DNA from: Gordionus sp. m RMFG-2023
Lineage: Eukaryota > Nematomorpha > Gordioida > Chordodea > Parachordodidae
DNA: 64,000 bases
NCBI RefSeq assembly: GCF_954871325.1
Contig: NC_088775.1
Coordinates: 70,161,561-70,225,560 of the forward strand
Direction: 5' to 3'
The translations under genes were made by a program, and so were the position numbers. Shown here piece by piece: positions 1 to 10,959 of the stretch; positions within the stretch are counted from its first letter, which is position 1, and every line of letters begins with the position of its first letter. The notes beneath the pieces were generated by a model. The model searched no databases and was not told where the DNA came from. It was given only the letters and a program-made list of their open reading frames with translations.

Positions 1-990
1 GGAGCAATTTAAATTTAAAAAATCTTATTTTACCGGAAATTTGTTCCAATATATACAGAGTACCATCCCTGTAACTAACAATTTTGCCTAAAACTGTTAA
101 AATTTTATATACATTTTTCATATAAACTGAAAATACCAAAGGTTTATCGCGAAAATTATTTGAATTTTATAAGGTAGATAGACAAGCTGGGATACATTTC
201 TAAATTTAAAAATTGCTCTCAGTAAATAATATAAATTTGAGAGATTCCTAATTCCTATATACGACATATATATATATATATATAGTTAGATCGAAATTGT
301 TTGGACCACCATCTTTATTTTAAAATTAATTAATTTAACTTTTTTTAACTTAAAATCAGCTCAAAGTTACCATGTTTGAGGAATATAAATACTAGTCTGG
401 CACTAAATCAGGTATTTAGTTCTTCTATATTTTCATCTTGGTATGATTTCAATTTTTTCTAATTTAGGTAATATTGTGTGAAAAAACGGATTTAAAAGAA
501 TAAATAATTGTGCACTGAATATTGATAAAATTTTCATAATACTTGGTTTCAGCCATTTTTTAATTGTAAGGGTATCCAAAATTTTGTTGCTAATTTTTTT
601 TCCTTGATAATGACTAGATGCTATATTGCCTAAAGCACACGTAAGCATTATTAAAATACTAGATTATATAATTATTGCTTCCATATGTTCAGCCAACTTT
701 ATCAGAGATGATAGAAACAAAGATATTACACATTTAAAAAAGATAAAAATAGCGGGAAAATAAAAAAACATAATTTTTTATAGGCGGCAGGGGACGAAGG
801 GAAATGTCGTTTGGAAGCGAAGCCATCCAAAAAATTTTCGTAACCCCCCTCAATAGATAAATCCCGACTATGCCACTATTTGTTATATGTTTTCATATAA
901 ACTCTCTATTTTATATTATTTAATTTTGATAAAAGAAAGATTGAGCAATTCAATGACTAGTATATTATATTAATTTATTAAAAACCTTAG
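1..990. other. AT-rich sequence upstream of the first visible ceramide synthase exon
   Basis: No exon could be supported here. The missing N-terminal part of the ceramide synthase should lie upstream on the plus strand, but I found no transmembrane-rich reading frame with splice sites, so those exons are probably outside the window. A GC-richer patch near 780-870 looks like the edge of an old repeat. Confidence 0.4.
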
Positions 991-2349
991 GATTTTTGGC
1001 AAATGTTTACCCATCACGTTTGCACTTTGCTCTTGATGACATTCTCCTGGGCAACTAATCTGGTGAGAATCGGTACCCTGGTTCTGGTTATACATGATGC
1101 TGTCGATTTTTGGTTGGAAGTACATTTTTTTTGTCCCTGATTTCTTAAAATTCGTATCAATCTCAATAATCAAATATAAGTACAGTTGGAGAAATCCATT
1201 GTGAAATTTATGACGAGATCATGTTATAATTATTGTCGCTTGATTACACCTCGATGAACATCGATTTTTTTTTAAATATTTGGTTAACACTTTTATCAAG
1301 AGGATAATTAAAATACACATATTATTTTCTAGAAATTTATTTTAATCTAAAGGAGAGAGAGGGGACCAACATAAAATTCTTACTCTAACTTTAATCGTTC
1401 AAAAGTGGAGTTAGAACCCTATAAATAATAATGAAATGGCTATACGTTGTTTTATACTGATTATGACTTAAAAATGCTATTTAAATTTATTTTTTTTATT
1501 ATCATCTAGATATATATTTTTTAAATAATTTGTTATACATATTTTTAAGGCCACAAAGATAACTAATTATTGTAAAAAGCCTAAATTGTGCAACGTTATA
1601 TTCTGCATATTTATCGTTACTTGGTTCCTAACTAGATTGGTTATATTTCCATACAGGTATACCATTCAATGAAATGGGTTATAAATATTTAAATACACAT
1701 ATTTTAATTATCTAATTATTTATATATTGGGAAAAGGAGAAATAGTATAAAATATTTTTAAATATTTCCACTAATTTAGTTAAATTAACAAAATAAATGG
1801 ACACATTACTATCTTTATTAAAATGACAGCTCAAATATTAATATAGAACTAGAACCACATTCAGCCTTTGCCAGACATGCTTGGAGGGCTTTTAGATGAA
1901 CCCTTATTATTTTAATAACCATTGTCACTTACCCATTTTATCTACTTACCCATTATCAAATATAATATTTAGAGTCATATACCCTGCTATGTTCCAAGCC
2001 CACAAAGTTTTGAAAACATTTTTTGCAGCTTATTACGTCTACAATTCCCTTTTGTTGCTTTTGCTAGCTCTTAACATTTTTTGGTTCGTAATCATATGCA
2101 AGATGGCTTACAAATCCATTAAATATGGAGAGGTTTAATCAATCATACATTTAAAATATTTATTATATGAATTGGAACACAATTAAGATAGAATTAGAAA
2201 AAATATCCACTTTAATTAAGGATTTAATTTAATATATGATGGGTTAATAAAAATTATGAATGATCAATGTAAATTGTTTAAATCAGGTCAAGAAAGATGA
2301 AAGGAGCAGCTCGGAAGATGAAACCCGGCAAGACGCTAAAAATAACTGA
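991..2349 (+). CDS. CERS: Ceramide synthase (TLC/LAG1 domain), C-terminal half, four exons
   Basis: Exons 991-1119, 1550-1656, 1973-2132 and 2287-2349 join in phase with GT...AG introns of 430, 316 and 154 bp. Exon 1 begins DFWQMFTHHV and ends in HDAVDFWLE, the paired histidines and HD..D..LE signature of the Lag1 motif. Exon 2 carries KLCNVIFCIF and TRLVIFPY. Exon 3 carries the last membrane segments (NSLLLLLLALNIFWFVI). Exon 4 adds the acidic tail KKDERSSSEDE and a TGA stop at 2347-2349. Ceramide synthases are ER membrane enzymes that N-acylate sphingoid bases using acyl-CoA. The N-terminal membrane segments and any homeobox-like domain are not visible, so the 5' end is missing. The visible exons have no lesion, so the gene is probably functional. 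Family identification is strong; paralogue assignment is not possible. Confidence 0.88.
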
Positions 2350-2399
2350 AAAGCGATATATGGAAGGAAATATTACACTAAAGGAAACCTAATCTATAA

Positions 2400-2890
2400 A
2401 AATTGTTTAAAGGGTTTCTAAGAAAAACGAATGTTTTATATATATATACAAAATTTATAAAGATTTTTTTAAAACCACTTCTTTGTTATTGTAAAATTTT
2501 TACATCACTAATAAAACAGTTTTTAATATTGTACAAAAAGAAATACGCTTATTATTATATTTATTGTGTACCTTGTGATCTTATATTTTTTTTATTTATA
2601 TTAACACAGCTTTGCTCACTAACTGATATTTTATAAACATTGCTTAAAGAGTTTCGGAAAAATGCTCCCTTAGTCTTTGAAAAGATTTTTAAAATTTTTT
2701 TTTGAAAATAATATTGTTTTTTGTCCAAAATGACAATTTGTTAAAAAATAATTTTATATAAAAATAAACATGCTTATATTATATTTAACAATATGTATTT
2801 TATGTAAATTACTCTTATATTTTCTTTTATTGAATATGAATTATATTAACAGCTTTGCTCACTACTCAGCATTATACAATAGAATTTTTT
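2400..2890. repeat. Diverged tandem duplication, about 245 bp per unit
   Basis: Two successive segments share a starting motif near 2403 and 2644 (TTAAAG.GTTTC...AAAAA) and a closing motif with AACA(CA)GCTTTGCTCACTA near 2600 and 2852. The open frame at 2403-2636 falls inside unit one, is not conserved in unit two, and is probably not a gene. Confidence 0.5.
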
Positions 2891-3992
2891 AACCCTGTTC
2901 CTTGCAAAACATTCTTTCTCTATAACCAAAAAAATATACTATGTATAAATCTTAATGATATATTAATATGTTTTTATTACATATCGTTGCCTAATATAAA
3001 CTAATTTCGAGTTCTAACCACAAAAGTTTATACCAATTTGCCCCATATATTTTTACGGCTAAAAAGTGGCACTTTTTTATAATTTTTTCTAGTTATAATT
3101 AGCGAATTAAAATATAACAGCATATTTTCTAGTCTGATCATAAAAATTCAAATTTTAAAAAACCTAAATTTATCGATTCAAAAAAAACTTTTGATATAAA
3201 AAATATTATAGTATTCTAGCTATATTGTGGTTGATGTGTTTTTAATATTTTAAAATGTCTCAAAATTTTGACCTCAATCAATCCTAACATAAACATAAAT
3301 TTTTTTATGCAATCGCTTTATCATATGAAAATTGTTTTTATTTTTTTATGACCTCTAATTTTTTTTAAAAATCGTTATATTTTTTACTACCGTATGATAA
3401 AGTTATAAATTTTTCCCTTTTAATTTGATTTCATTATAATTTTTTTTATACTTTTTCAAATAGATTGATGTTTTTGTTTCTTCTTATTTTCATCAAAATT
3501 ATCTTTTGTAACTTCTATCTTTCCTTAATCCTGCAAATAATCCATCAATATAAATTCTTATTTCTGTGCAATTAAAAACTAACCTAAATTTTTTTTACCT
3601 GTATATTAATTTATTATATATTTTGTATGAAAATGGTCTATTTATATCGTGAAATTTGTAAAAAAAAAAATTAAAGCTATTTTACACTTTTATCCCTCTT
3701 AAACAAATAAAAATGACTTAGAGATAGCATATAAATTTATGGATCTTTGATCGATTAAAAGATTGCGTTTTAGATTTATGTTCATATGGGCATAATCTAT
3801 ATATCCCTCGTCCGGTTTGAAGGCTTAAATAACCTTATTATATGGGTGTTCTATAGAAATACCACGAATCGAAAAAAATTTACTATTTTTGTATGATTCG
3901 AATAAGTTGAATAATTATATATAAAATGCCTAAATATAGGCAAATATTTTATTAGACAAAGATTAGATTTCTAAATTTAAACTAATTGATCT
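2891..3992. other. AT-rich intergenic sequence
   Basis: Long T and A runs without an exon-like frame, recognisable repeat end or RNA gene. Confidence 0.5.
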
Positions 3993-4200
3993 GATATATT
4001 TGAGGCTTAATTGGAATTAAATATATAATGTATTTAATTGTAATGGATAAATATATATGAGATATATTTGAAGTTTAATTTGAATTAAATATATAAAGTA
4101 TTTAATTGTAATGGATAAATATATATATGTGATATATTTGAAGTTTAATTTGAATTAAACATAAAATATTTAATGTTAAGTGATAAGTATATAGGTGATA
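3993..4200. repeat. Short tandem array, period about 63-70 bp, three copies
   Basis: The unit starts GATATATTTGA at 3993, 4061 and 4131, followed by AAATATATAA.GTATTTAATTGTAATGG in the first two units. A fourth partial start (GGTGATAT) abuts the hAT transposon and resumes after it at 7165, so the transposon landed in the array. Confidence 0.7.
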
Positions 4201-4306
4201 TAAGGCTTGTTAATAGATCCGAGGATCGACCTTTTTTTTTAAAAAAGGATCGCGACTCCTTATTTAAATTTCTGATCGATGCAAAATTAACTAATATAAA
4301 AAATAA

Positions 4307-5730
4307 ATAAGCGATGGTATACAACAAGGTGACCCTCTAGGTTCCTTTTTGTTACGAGACATTAATGACAAATGCAAGCTAAATCTGCATAACTGGTATA
4401 TCGACGATGGTATACTAGGCGGCCCACCGACTGAAGTTATGAAGGCAATCCAAATAATAAAATCCAGCGAGAAAAGTTTGGCACTTCGAGTTAATCAAGA
4501 CAAAAGCGAATATTGTCCACTTGGGATCATTTACTTTAACCACGATACTATGTTCAATCATACACCATTGAACTCTTTAACATATCTCGGATCTCCAGTA
4601 GATAAAGACGTGTCCTTTATCAAGTTCTTTGCCGATATTTTACGAGAGATATTCCTTATGCGCGATACACTATCTCTCCTCCCAGCTCACCAAGCTTTCT
4701 TCTTATTAAAGAACTACCTTCTAACTCCTAGAATTTTATATACACTCCGATCGTCATGGATCTTTCAATATAACGTCAACCTCGCTGCACACGAACAGGA
4801 GATTAAATGCCTTACAGAAGATATACTCAATCTTAAATTTGGGGAATTATCATGGTTATAGGCTGCCTTACCAACTAAATCCGGCGGCATTGGCATAAGA
4901 TCACCTTCCCTACTTTCCGTTAGTGCGTTCATATCCTCTCGCCTGTCCTGCGAACCCATCACACAAATACTCACCAAATATCCTGACCCCTTACTCCTAC
5001 AGGCAATCGATCTATGGAAGTCCCTCTCATTAGTCGATCCTCCATCGTCGGCACTACAGATGGATTGGGATAAACCTGTTGGCAACTCCATTGCATTCCT
5101 TAAATCGAGGAGCCAACCAGAGGACCATTCTCTACTCTTCTCCATTTCCACAGGTAGTGGATACGAATTTCTTGAGGCTTTCCAATCGCGAAACCTTGAC
5201 CAGCTCCTAAGCAATGATGAACTACATCACGCCATAGGTCATAGACTTAATTGCGATATGGTAATGCCTTATCACTGTATCTTCTGTCAAACGTCGGTCA
5301 ACTCCAAAGGCCGTCACTCTCTATATTGCAGATACATTAGGCATTCAAAATGCAATGACACCATTGCTTGGGCCTTAAAATCCGCCAGCATCCCATCAAC
5401 CCTCGAACCTACCTGCCTTTAAAATTTCGAAGGTAAGCGGCCCGATGGTTCAACTATTAACCCTTGGAAGAAAGGGAATTCCTAACCTGGGATTTCTTAT
5501 GCATGGATCCTCTTGCCCCTTCCAATATAAATAGAGATGTCATACTAGATGCCGAGGCGAATAAACTAGCTAAATATTCGCCATCTCTTCCTGCCAATTA
5601 TACATTCCTACCATTAATCGCCACGACTCTAAATTCGTTCGGCTCTCATACCATGGCCTTGAGCTGGGAAAACGGATCTCTGCTAGGACCGGGGATCCCA
5701 ACGAGAGATTCTACCTACGCCAAATATTAG
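4307..5730 (+). pseudogene. 5'-truncated non-LTR (RLE-type) retrotransposon, RT to C-terminus
   Basis: The reading frame enters inside the reverse transcriptase at DGIQQGDPLGSFLL (4313-4354) and reaches the catalytic box YIDDG. It then passes a TAG at 4859-4861 straight into LPTKSGGIGIRSP (about 4868). A cysteine-histidine knuckle CIFC...HSLYC lies at about 5278-5328. After a TAA at 5420-5422 comes KRPDGSTINPW, then a frameshift near 5465, then TWDFLCMDPLA and a conserved C-terminal block. The RPDG/WD arrangement fits the restriction-like endonuclease of RLE-type LINEs. Loss of the 5' part is what target-primed reverse transcription leaves. Two nonsense codons and one frameshift make it dead, but it is less decayed than the hAT around it. 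The 3' tail probably ends near 5880 in an A-rich stretch. Confidence 0.8.
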
Positions 5731-6119
5731 CCATAAACATAGTAAAATACAATTATCTCAGCTTTATTTTTTAACTATCCGATACCCCCTAATTGAACAC
5801 TATGCATAGGATAGACTTTGGCCATTTTGCTGCCTATTATAATGTTAACGCTAAAAAGGAACTTGAATCTCAATCAATAAAAAATAGCAAGAATTAATGA
5901 CTTTATATAATTGTGATTTACTAATATTATATTTTTTTTACTATTATTATAGCTTACCTTGTAATAACATATTATTATAATATATATATATAGATTATAT
6001 ATACAATGTTCAGATAAAATTTTTAATTAATTTATTGTAATTGAATAATATAATATAAGTATAACAATTAGAATATATTTATTTATAAATAAATTAGCCT
6101 TTAATAATAACTTTTTTTC

Positions 6120-6816
6120 TAAGTTAATCATCATTTAAACAATCACGTTTAAGTACATGTTTAGCTTTACTAAACAAGCTCTCCACCGGAGCGCTTGATG
6201 GTAAAGGTGTGTTATATTCATTAAATGTTTTTTTTAATTAACATTATTATTAAAAATATTCACTGAATCATCATTAGAATAAAAAAAATTATTAATGGAA
6301 AGAGCATTTTGTGAAGAGTTTTTCCCAAAAAAGGTATCGATCCATGCATTCATTTGAAGGATCTGCATATGGTTGACCCTGTATATTTTCTATATTGGCT
6401 ATTAACCTTTCTTTTAGCAACAAATTTTGTGGCAGATTAATAAAAGGCCAATTGAGCTTAAATTTTGGGTGAATTATTGTTGCCAATATATTACTGTCAT
6501 CATAAAGTGAAGGAAATCTATAATTTTTATTATATGCATATTGTTATGTTCACAAATAATAAAAATTGTATTTTTAAAAGAATTAATTACTTCTAAATGC
6601 CTCTTTAGGTTTGAACTGCTAATCTTTGAAGAAGATATTTTGTTTTTACATAAAGCATTTTGCATAGATCATTGTATGGTTACTTCCATCCGTTTCACAT
6701 AAAGTAAAATACTTAGGTAAATTATGAAATGATAAAAGATTCTCATTCTCACTTATATCTGCTGTCACATCAATAGAAGTAGATGTATCATCTTCTAAAT
6801 CTATAATGGAGGACAT
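6120..6816 (-). pseudogene. hAT transposase remains (BED finger and C-terminal dimerisation region)
   Basis: A start at 6816-6814 opens a frame with acidic residues and a BED-like finger: YFTLC...YAKC, then, after a frameshift, SSSKISSSNLKRHLEV (near 6600). A central block with HPKFKLNWPFI lies at 6292-6486. The C-terminal hAT signature SSAPVESLFSKA with R..CLNDD lies at about 6125-6215. Stops and frameshifts separate all pieces, so no functional transposase is encoded. Confidence 0.82.
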
Positions 6817-7172
6817 TATTAAAACCTAGAATTTATATTATAATATAATTAATAAATAAATATAACTTGTTCTTACAAAAAATTTGGGAAATTGTTGAAA
6901 TAAAATCTGATGGAATGGTGGTTGATAAAATATGATATAGATAGATATTTTTTTTAAATGATATTTAAATTTAATTTTCAAAATTTTTATTTATTGCTTT
7001 TTAAGTAAAAAAATAATTTTTAAAAGGATCGGGATCGAATATTTAAAAAATGATCTCGATCACGATCCACAATTTAAGGTCAGGATCTTAAATCCGAGAA
7101 ATTGACAAATTTAGGATTGAATCCAGGATCGGCGATCTTTTGATTCGATCCTTTAACAACTCTGGGTGATAT

Positions 7173-8267
7173 ATATTTGAATGTAAAATAAATGTTATCA
7201 TTATGGAAACATATCTTATGATTATTTATTGTTAAATGCTAGAGGTGATGCATTTTAAAATTAAAGAAATTTTTGAATGTAAAGTTATCATTAAGATGTG
7301 TTTGAAATGATAATTTATAAAACATTTAAATTCAATTTTTTTTTCATTTTTATTAGATTTTACAATATTCCCTGTCCAACAATTGTAATAATATTTCTGT
7401 CTTTATTTATTTTTAACAATTAAAAATTTTTTTTTAAAAATCAAAATATTTTATTTAGTTACGTGTAATCTATATAGTTTTAATAGCGATTATGCCATTA
7501 TTTATGAATACATAAAAAAATTGTAGTTATATGTAATATATGTAGTTTTTATCATGATTATATACCAAAATCATATTTTTCTTTATGTTTACCAATGTTC
7601 AATGATTATGTTAAAAATATTACATTACCTCTGATGATTTTTTTTTAAATCAATTTTTTTTTTAAACAAAATATCACATTAATTACGTGTATGTAAAGGA
7701 ATTGTAGTTAGATATAATATATATTTTGATTGATAATGTTTGATAAATAAATATATGTTTCATTTAACCCCTTATATGTTTTATTTAACCTCTGAGGTGT
7801 TAGAAGATGAAAAATGGTGTAAATCTGGGAGCATTGATGACTAAGAGCTAGGACTCAATGAAAAGTTCTGAAAAGATTATGAGAAGATGATATCAAATAA
7901 CTGATGAGAAATGAAGCGAATTTTGGGAAGATTATATGAAAAATGAAGAATATCTTAGAAATTAAATTATATATTTTTTTAAAGAAAGTAACACGTGGTT
8001 TCTAAAGGGTGGTCATGTTGTAGTTTTGTATTTTGGTTATATATTTATATATATATAATGTTATATATGAAATGTCAATCAAAAGTGATCTTTTGAAGTT
8101 AGTTGTTTAGTGGATGATTATTTTTATTGAAACAAGGATAACGGTTTTTTTTGGAAGTTTTCTTCCAGCTGATTGCATGTCAATTTTTTTAATTATGATT
8201 ATTTGAAGTGTTATTTTAGGAATGTATTCTGATTGGATATATATATTGATCATAATAAATTGATGTT
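7173..8267. other. AT-rich intergenic sequence
   Basis: The first 200 bp repeat fragments such as TTTGAATGTAAA.TAAATGTTATCATTA (about 7177 and 7273), related to the tandem array interrupted by the hAT. Nothing else recognisable. Confidence 0.4.
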
Positions 8268-8274
8268 CTTAACA

Positions 8275-8490
8275 AAAAAGGAAAAGTGTCAATCAAAAAA
8301 GGAAATTCATAAAAAGAAATGAAAAAGTCCGAACAAAAAAGGAAAAGTGTCAAACAAAAAAGGAAAAGGTCCAATAAAAAAAGGAAAAGTGTCAAAAAAG
8401 GAAAAGTGTCAAAAAAAGGAAAATTCCCAAAAGAAAAGGAAAAGTGTCAATCAAAAGAGAAAAATTCCCATTCAAAAAAGGAAAATCGTA
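8275..8490 (+). repeat. Left tandem cap of the foldback-like element
   Basis: About ten units of roughly 17-21 bp with core AAAAAAGGAAAAGTGTCAA, some ending GGTCCAAT. The units vary in length and spacer, as expected from slippage. Confidence 0.75.
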
Positions 8491-9099
8491 TTTTTTTTTA
8501 ATTTTTTTAAAATAAATTATAAATTTTTCAATTTTTCTTAAATTTTTATTTATTTTTGTCATTCCTTCTTATTTTATTTCTAACTTTTTGCAATTTCTTT
8601 ACTTTATTTGTATCTTTTCTCAAATTATTTATCTTAATATATTTTTTCTTCTCATTTTTGATAATTCTTTTGTATTTTTAAAAATAATGTCCATTTTTTA
8701 ACAATTCTTTACGTTTTTTTTCATCATACATATGTCGTAATTTATAAAGGAATCATAACTATCCGGGATCTTCACGGGATTTAAAGGGATCCCTTTAAAA
8801 TTACAGTTTTTTAAAGGATATAGAACTATACGGCATTATCACGTTTGAACCATGATATAGAAGAATATTTTTTAAAAAGCGTTTTGCGCGTGTTGTTTTT
8901 TAATTTTATTGTTATTCATTAATTTTCAATGTTGTTTTTTTTTGGCCTTATGAAATAAGATATGTCTAATATAGGGTATCAATCGATAGCTAATCAAAAG
9001 ATCTATTTAACTCTAGGTCAATATCTCCCCCATAATGGGCGGGTCTAGGACTTGATGGAGGGGGGAGGGATGGGGGGTCAGAAATATTTTTATCAACAT

Positions 9100-9510
9100 A
9101 AAATATCGATATGGGTATCAAATAAAAGCTAATATTAATATCGTTTGACTGAAAGTCTCTATTCAAGGTCTGGATGGGTATAACTTGCTCTGAGGGGGGG
9201 GGATAAAAATTAAATTTTTTTGATATGGGTATCAAATAAAAGCTAATATTAATATCGTTTGACTGAAAGTTTTTATTCTTTGTCTGGATGGATATGACTT
9301 GGTCTGGGGGTAGGGGTGGAGGGGGGGGTGTAAAAAATATTTTTTTTGATATGGGTATCAAATAAAAGCTAATAAAAATATTTTTTTTATAGTAAAAATA
9401 ATAATCACTTATGGAGGGCGGGTCTAGGTCTTGGTGGGTCAGGAATATTTTTTACACCATAAAATATCGATATGGGTATCAAATAAAATCTAATTTAAAT
9501 ATTTTTAGAT
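9100..9510 (+). repeat. Internal tandem repeat of the left palindrome arm, period about 115-125 bp
   Basis: GATATGGGTATCAAATAAAA recurs at about 9108, 9223, 9347 and 9468, each followed by TCTAAT or GCTAAT and a G-rich stretch. The same array appears in reverse complement at 9630-9930. Confidence 0.75.
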
Positions 9511-10539
9511 TGAAATTATTTATTTTTTGTTTTGACGGGTATGACTGTCAGGCCCTCAACATACAGGGTTTGATATTCAAAAAAGGAAAAGGTTCAATCA
9601 AAAAATGAATAATTTCAATCTAAAGATATTTAAATTAGATTTTATTTGATACCCATATCGATATTTTGTGGTGATAAATATATTCCTGACCCCCCAAGAC
9701 CTAGACCCACCCTCTATGAGTGATTATTATTAATACAATAAAAAAATATTTTTATTAGCTTTTATTTGATACCCATATCAAAAAAATATATTTTTTACAC
9801 CCCCCCCTTCCACCCCTACCCCCATACTAAGTCATACCCATCCAGACAAAGAATAAAGACTTTCAGTCAAACCATATTAAAATTAGCTTTTATTTGATAC
9901 CCATATCGATATTTTGTGTTGATAAAAATATTTCTGACCCTCCCTCCCCCCCAAGGCCTAGACCCGCCCATTATGGGAGAGAGATTGACCTAGAGTTGAA
10001 TAGATCTTTTGATTAGCTACCGATTGATACCCTATATTAGACATATCTTATTTCATAAGGCCAAAAAAAAACAACATTGAAAATTAATGAATAACAATAA
10101 AATTAAAAACGAAACGCGCGGAAAACGCTTTTAAAAAAGATTCTTCTATATCACGGTTCAAACGTGATCATGCAGTATAGTTCTTTATCCTTTATAAAAA
10201 TTGTAATTTTAAAGGGATCCCTTTAAATCCCGTGTAGATCCCGGATAGTTATGATCCATTTATAAATTACGACATATGTATGATGAAAAAAAAAACTTAA
10301 AGAATTGTTAAAAAATGGACCTAAATTTATAAATTATTTTTAAAAATACAAAAGAATTATCAAAAATGAGAAGAAAAAAAATTGAGAAAAAATATAGTAA
10401 GAAAAATAAATTGAGAAAAGATACAAATAAAGTAAAGAAATCGCAAAAAGTTAGAAATAAAATAAGAAGGAATGACAAAAATAAATAAAAATTTAAGAAA
10501 AATTGAAAAATTTATATTTTTTTAAAAAAATTTAAAAAA

Positions 10540-10913
10540 ATTACGCTTTTCCTTTTTTGAATGGGAATTTTTCTTTTTTGATTGACACTTTTCTTTTCTT
10601 TTGGGAATTTTCCTTTTCCGATTGACACTTTTCCTTTTTTGATTGGACCTTTTCCTTTTTTTTTGACACTTTTCCTTTTTTGATTGAACCTTTTTCTTTT
10701 TTGTTTGACACTTTTCCTTTTTTGATCGGACCTTTACCTTTCTCTTTTTGGGAATTTTCCTTTTTTGATTGACACTTTTCCTTTTTTGTTTGGACTTTTT
10801 CCTTTTTTGATTGTACCTTTTCCTTTTTTGTTTGGACCTTTTCCTTTTTTGATTGGAACTTTTCCTTTTTTGTTTGGACCTTTTCCTTTTTTGATTGGAA
10901 CTTTTCCTTTTTT
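10540..10913 (-). repeat. Right tandem cap of the foldback-like element
   Basis: About seventeen units with core CCTTTTTTGATTGGAC or CCTTTTTTGTTTGGAC, the reverse complement of the left cap. This side is longer, so the two caps have changed copy number independently. Confidence 0.75.
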
Positions 10914-10959
10914 TAATGAGAAACCCTGTATGTTGGTTCAAGTGTTTTTTAAATATTGT

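Larger units (their letters stand above)
4202..7164 (-). mobile_element. hAT-superfamily DNA transposon with 8-bp target duplication
   Basis: The target duplication GGTGATAT occurs at 4194-4201 and 7165-7172. The right end read inward is CAGAGTTGTTAAAGGATC, a good hAT terminal repeat; the left end AAGGCTTGTTAATAGATCC is a degraded match. GATC-rich subterminal repeats follow at both ends (4217-4275, 7020-7150). Minus-strand transposase remains occupy 6120-6816. A non-LTR retrotransposon fragment is inserted at about 4307-5880. Confidence 0.85.
8268..10935. mobile_element. Foldback-like element: giant palindrome capped by ~20-bp tandem repeats
   Basis: Left arm about 8493-9519 and right arm about 9610-10530 are imperfect reverse complements around a ~90-bp loop. 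For example GGGATCCCTTTAAA at about 8787 pairs with the copy near 10213, and GATAGCTAATCAAAAGATCT near 8983 pairs with 10000. The outer caps are tandem arrays of AAAAAAGGAAAAGTGTCAAT-type units, forward at 8275-8490 and reversed at 10540-10913. Inner arms carry a ~115-125-bp repeat containing GGGTATCAAATAAAAGCTA. The right end reads AAACCCTGTATGTT; the same motif in the opposite sense (AACATACAGGGTTT) lies in the loop at 9558-9571. No coding sequence: the long lysine-rich or proline-rich frames are translations of the repeats. Long inverted repeats built of tandem subunits resemble foldback elements. Confidence 0.72.

Noticed and set aside
970-1173. Minus-strand open frame with cysteine-rich stretch, bounded by possible splice sites
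   Set aside because: The plus strand at 991-1119 encodes the conserved ceramide synthase catalytic exon; the minus frame is its shadow.
8319-8541. Lysine-rich open frames
   Set aside because: They translate the ~20-bp tandem units of the foldback-like element; composition follows the repeat, and no splice or start context is conserved in the mirrored copy.
8275-10913. Regularly spaced ~20-bp repeats, considered as a CRISPR-like array
   Set aside because: There are no unique spacers; units are directly adjacent and mirrored across a palindrome in a eukaryotic sequence.
10522-10941. 139-codon lysine-rich frame on the minus strand and a Phe/Pro-rich frame on the plus strand
   Set aside because: Both are translations of the right tandem cap in opposite senses.
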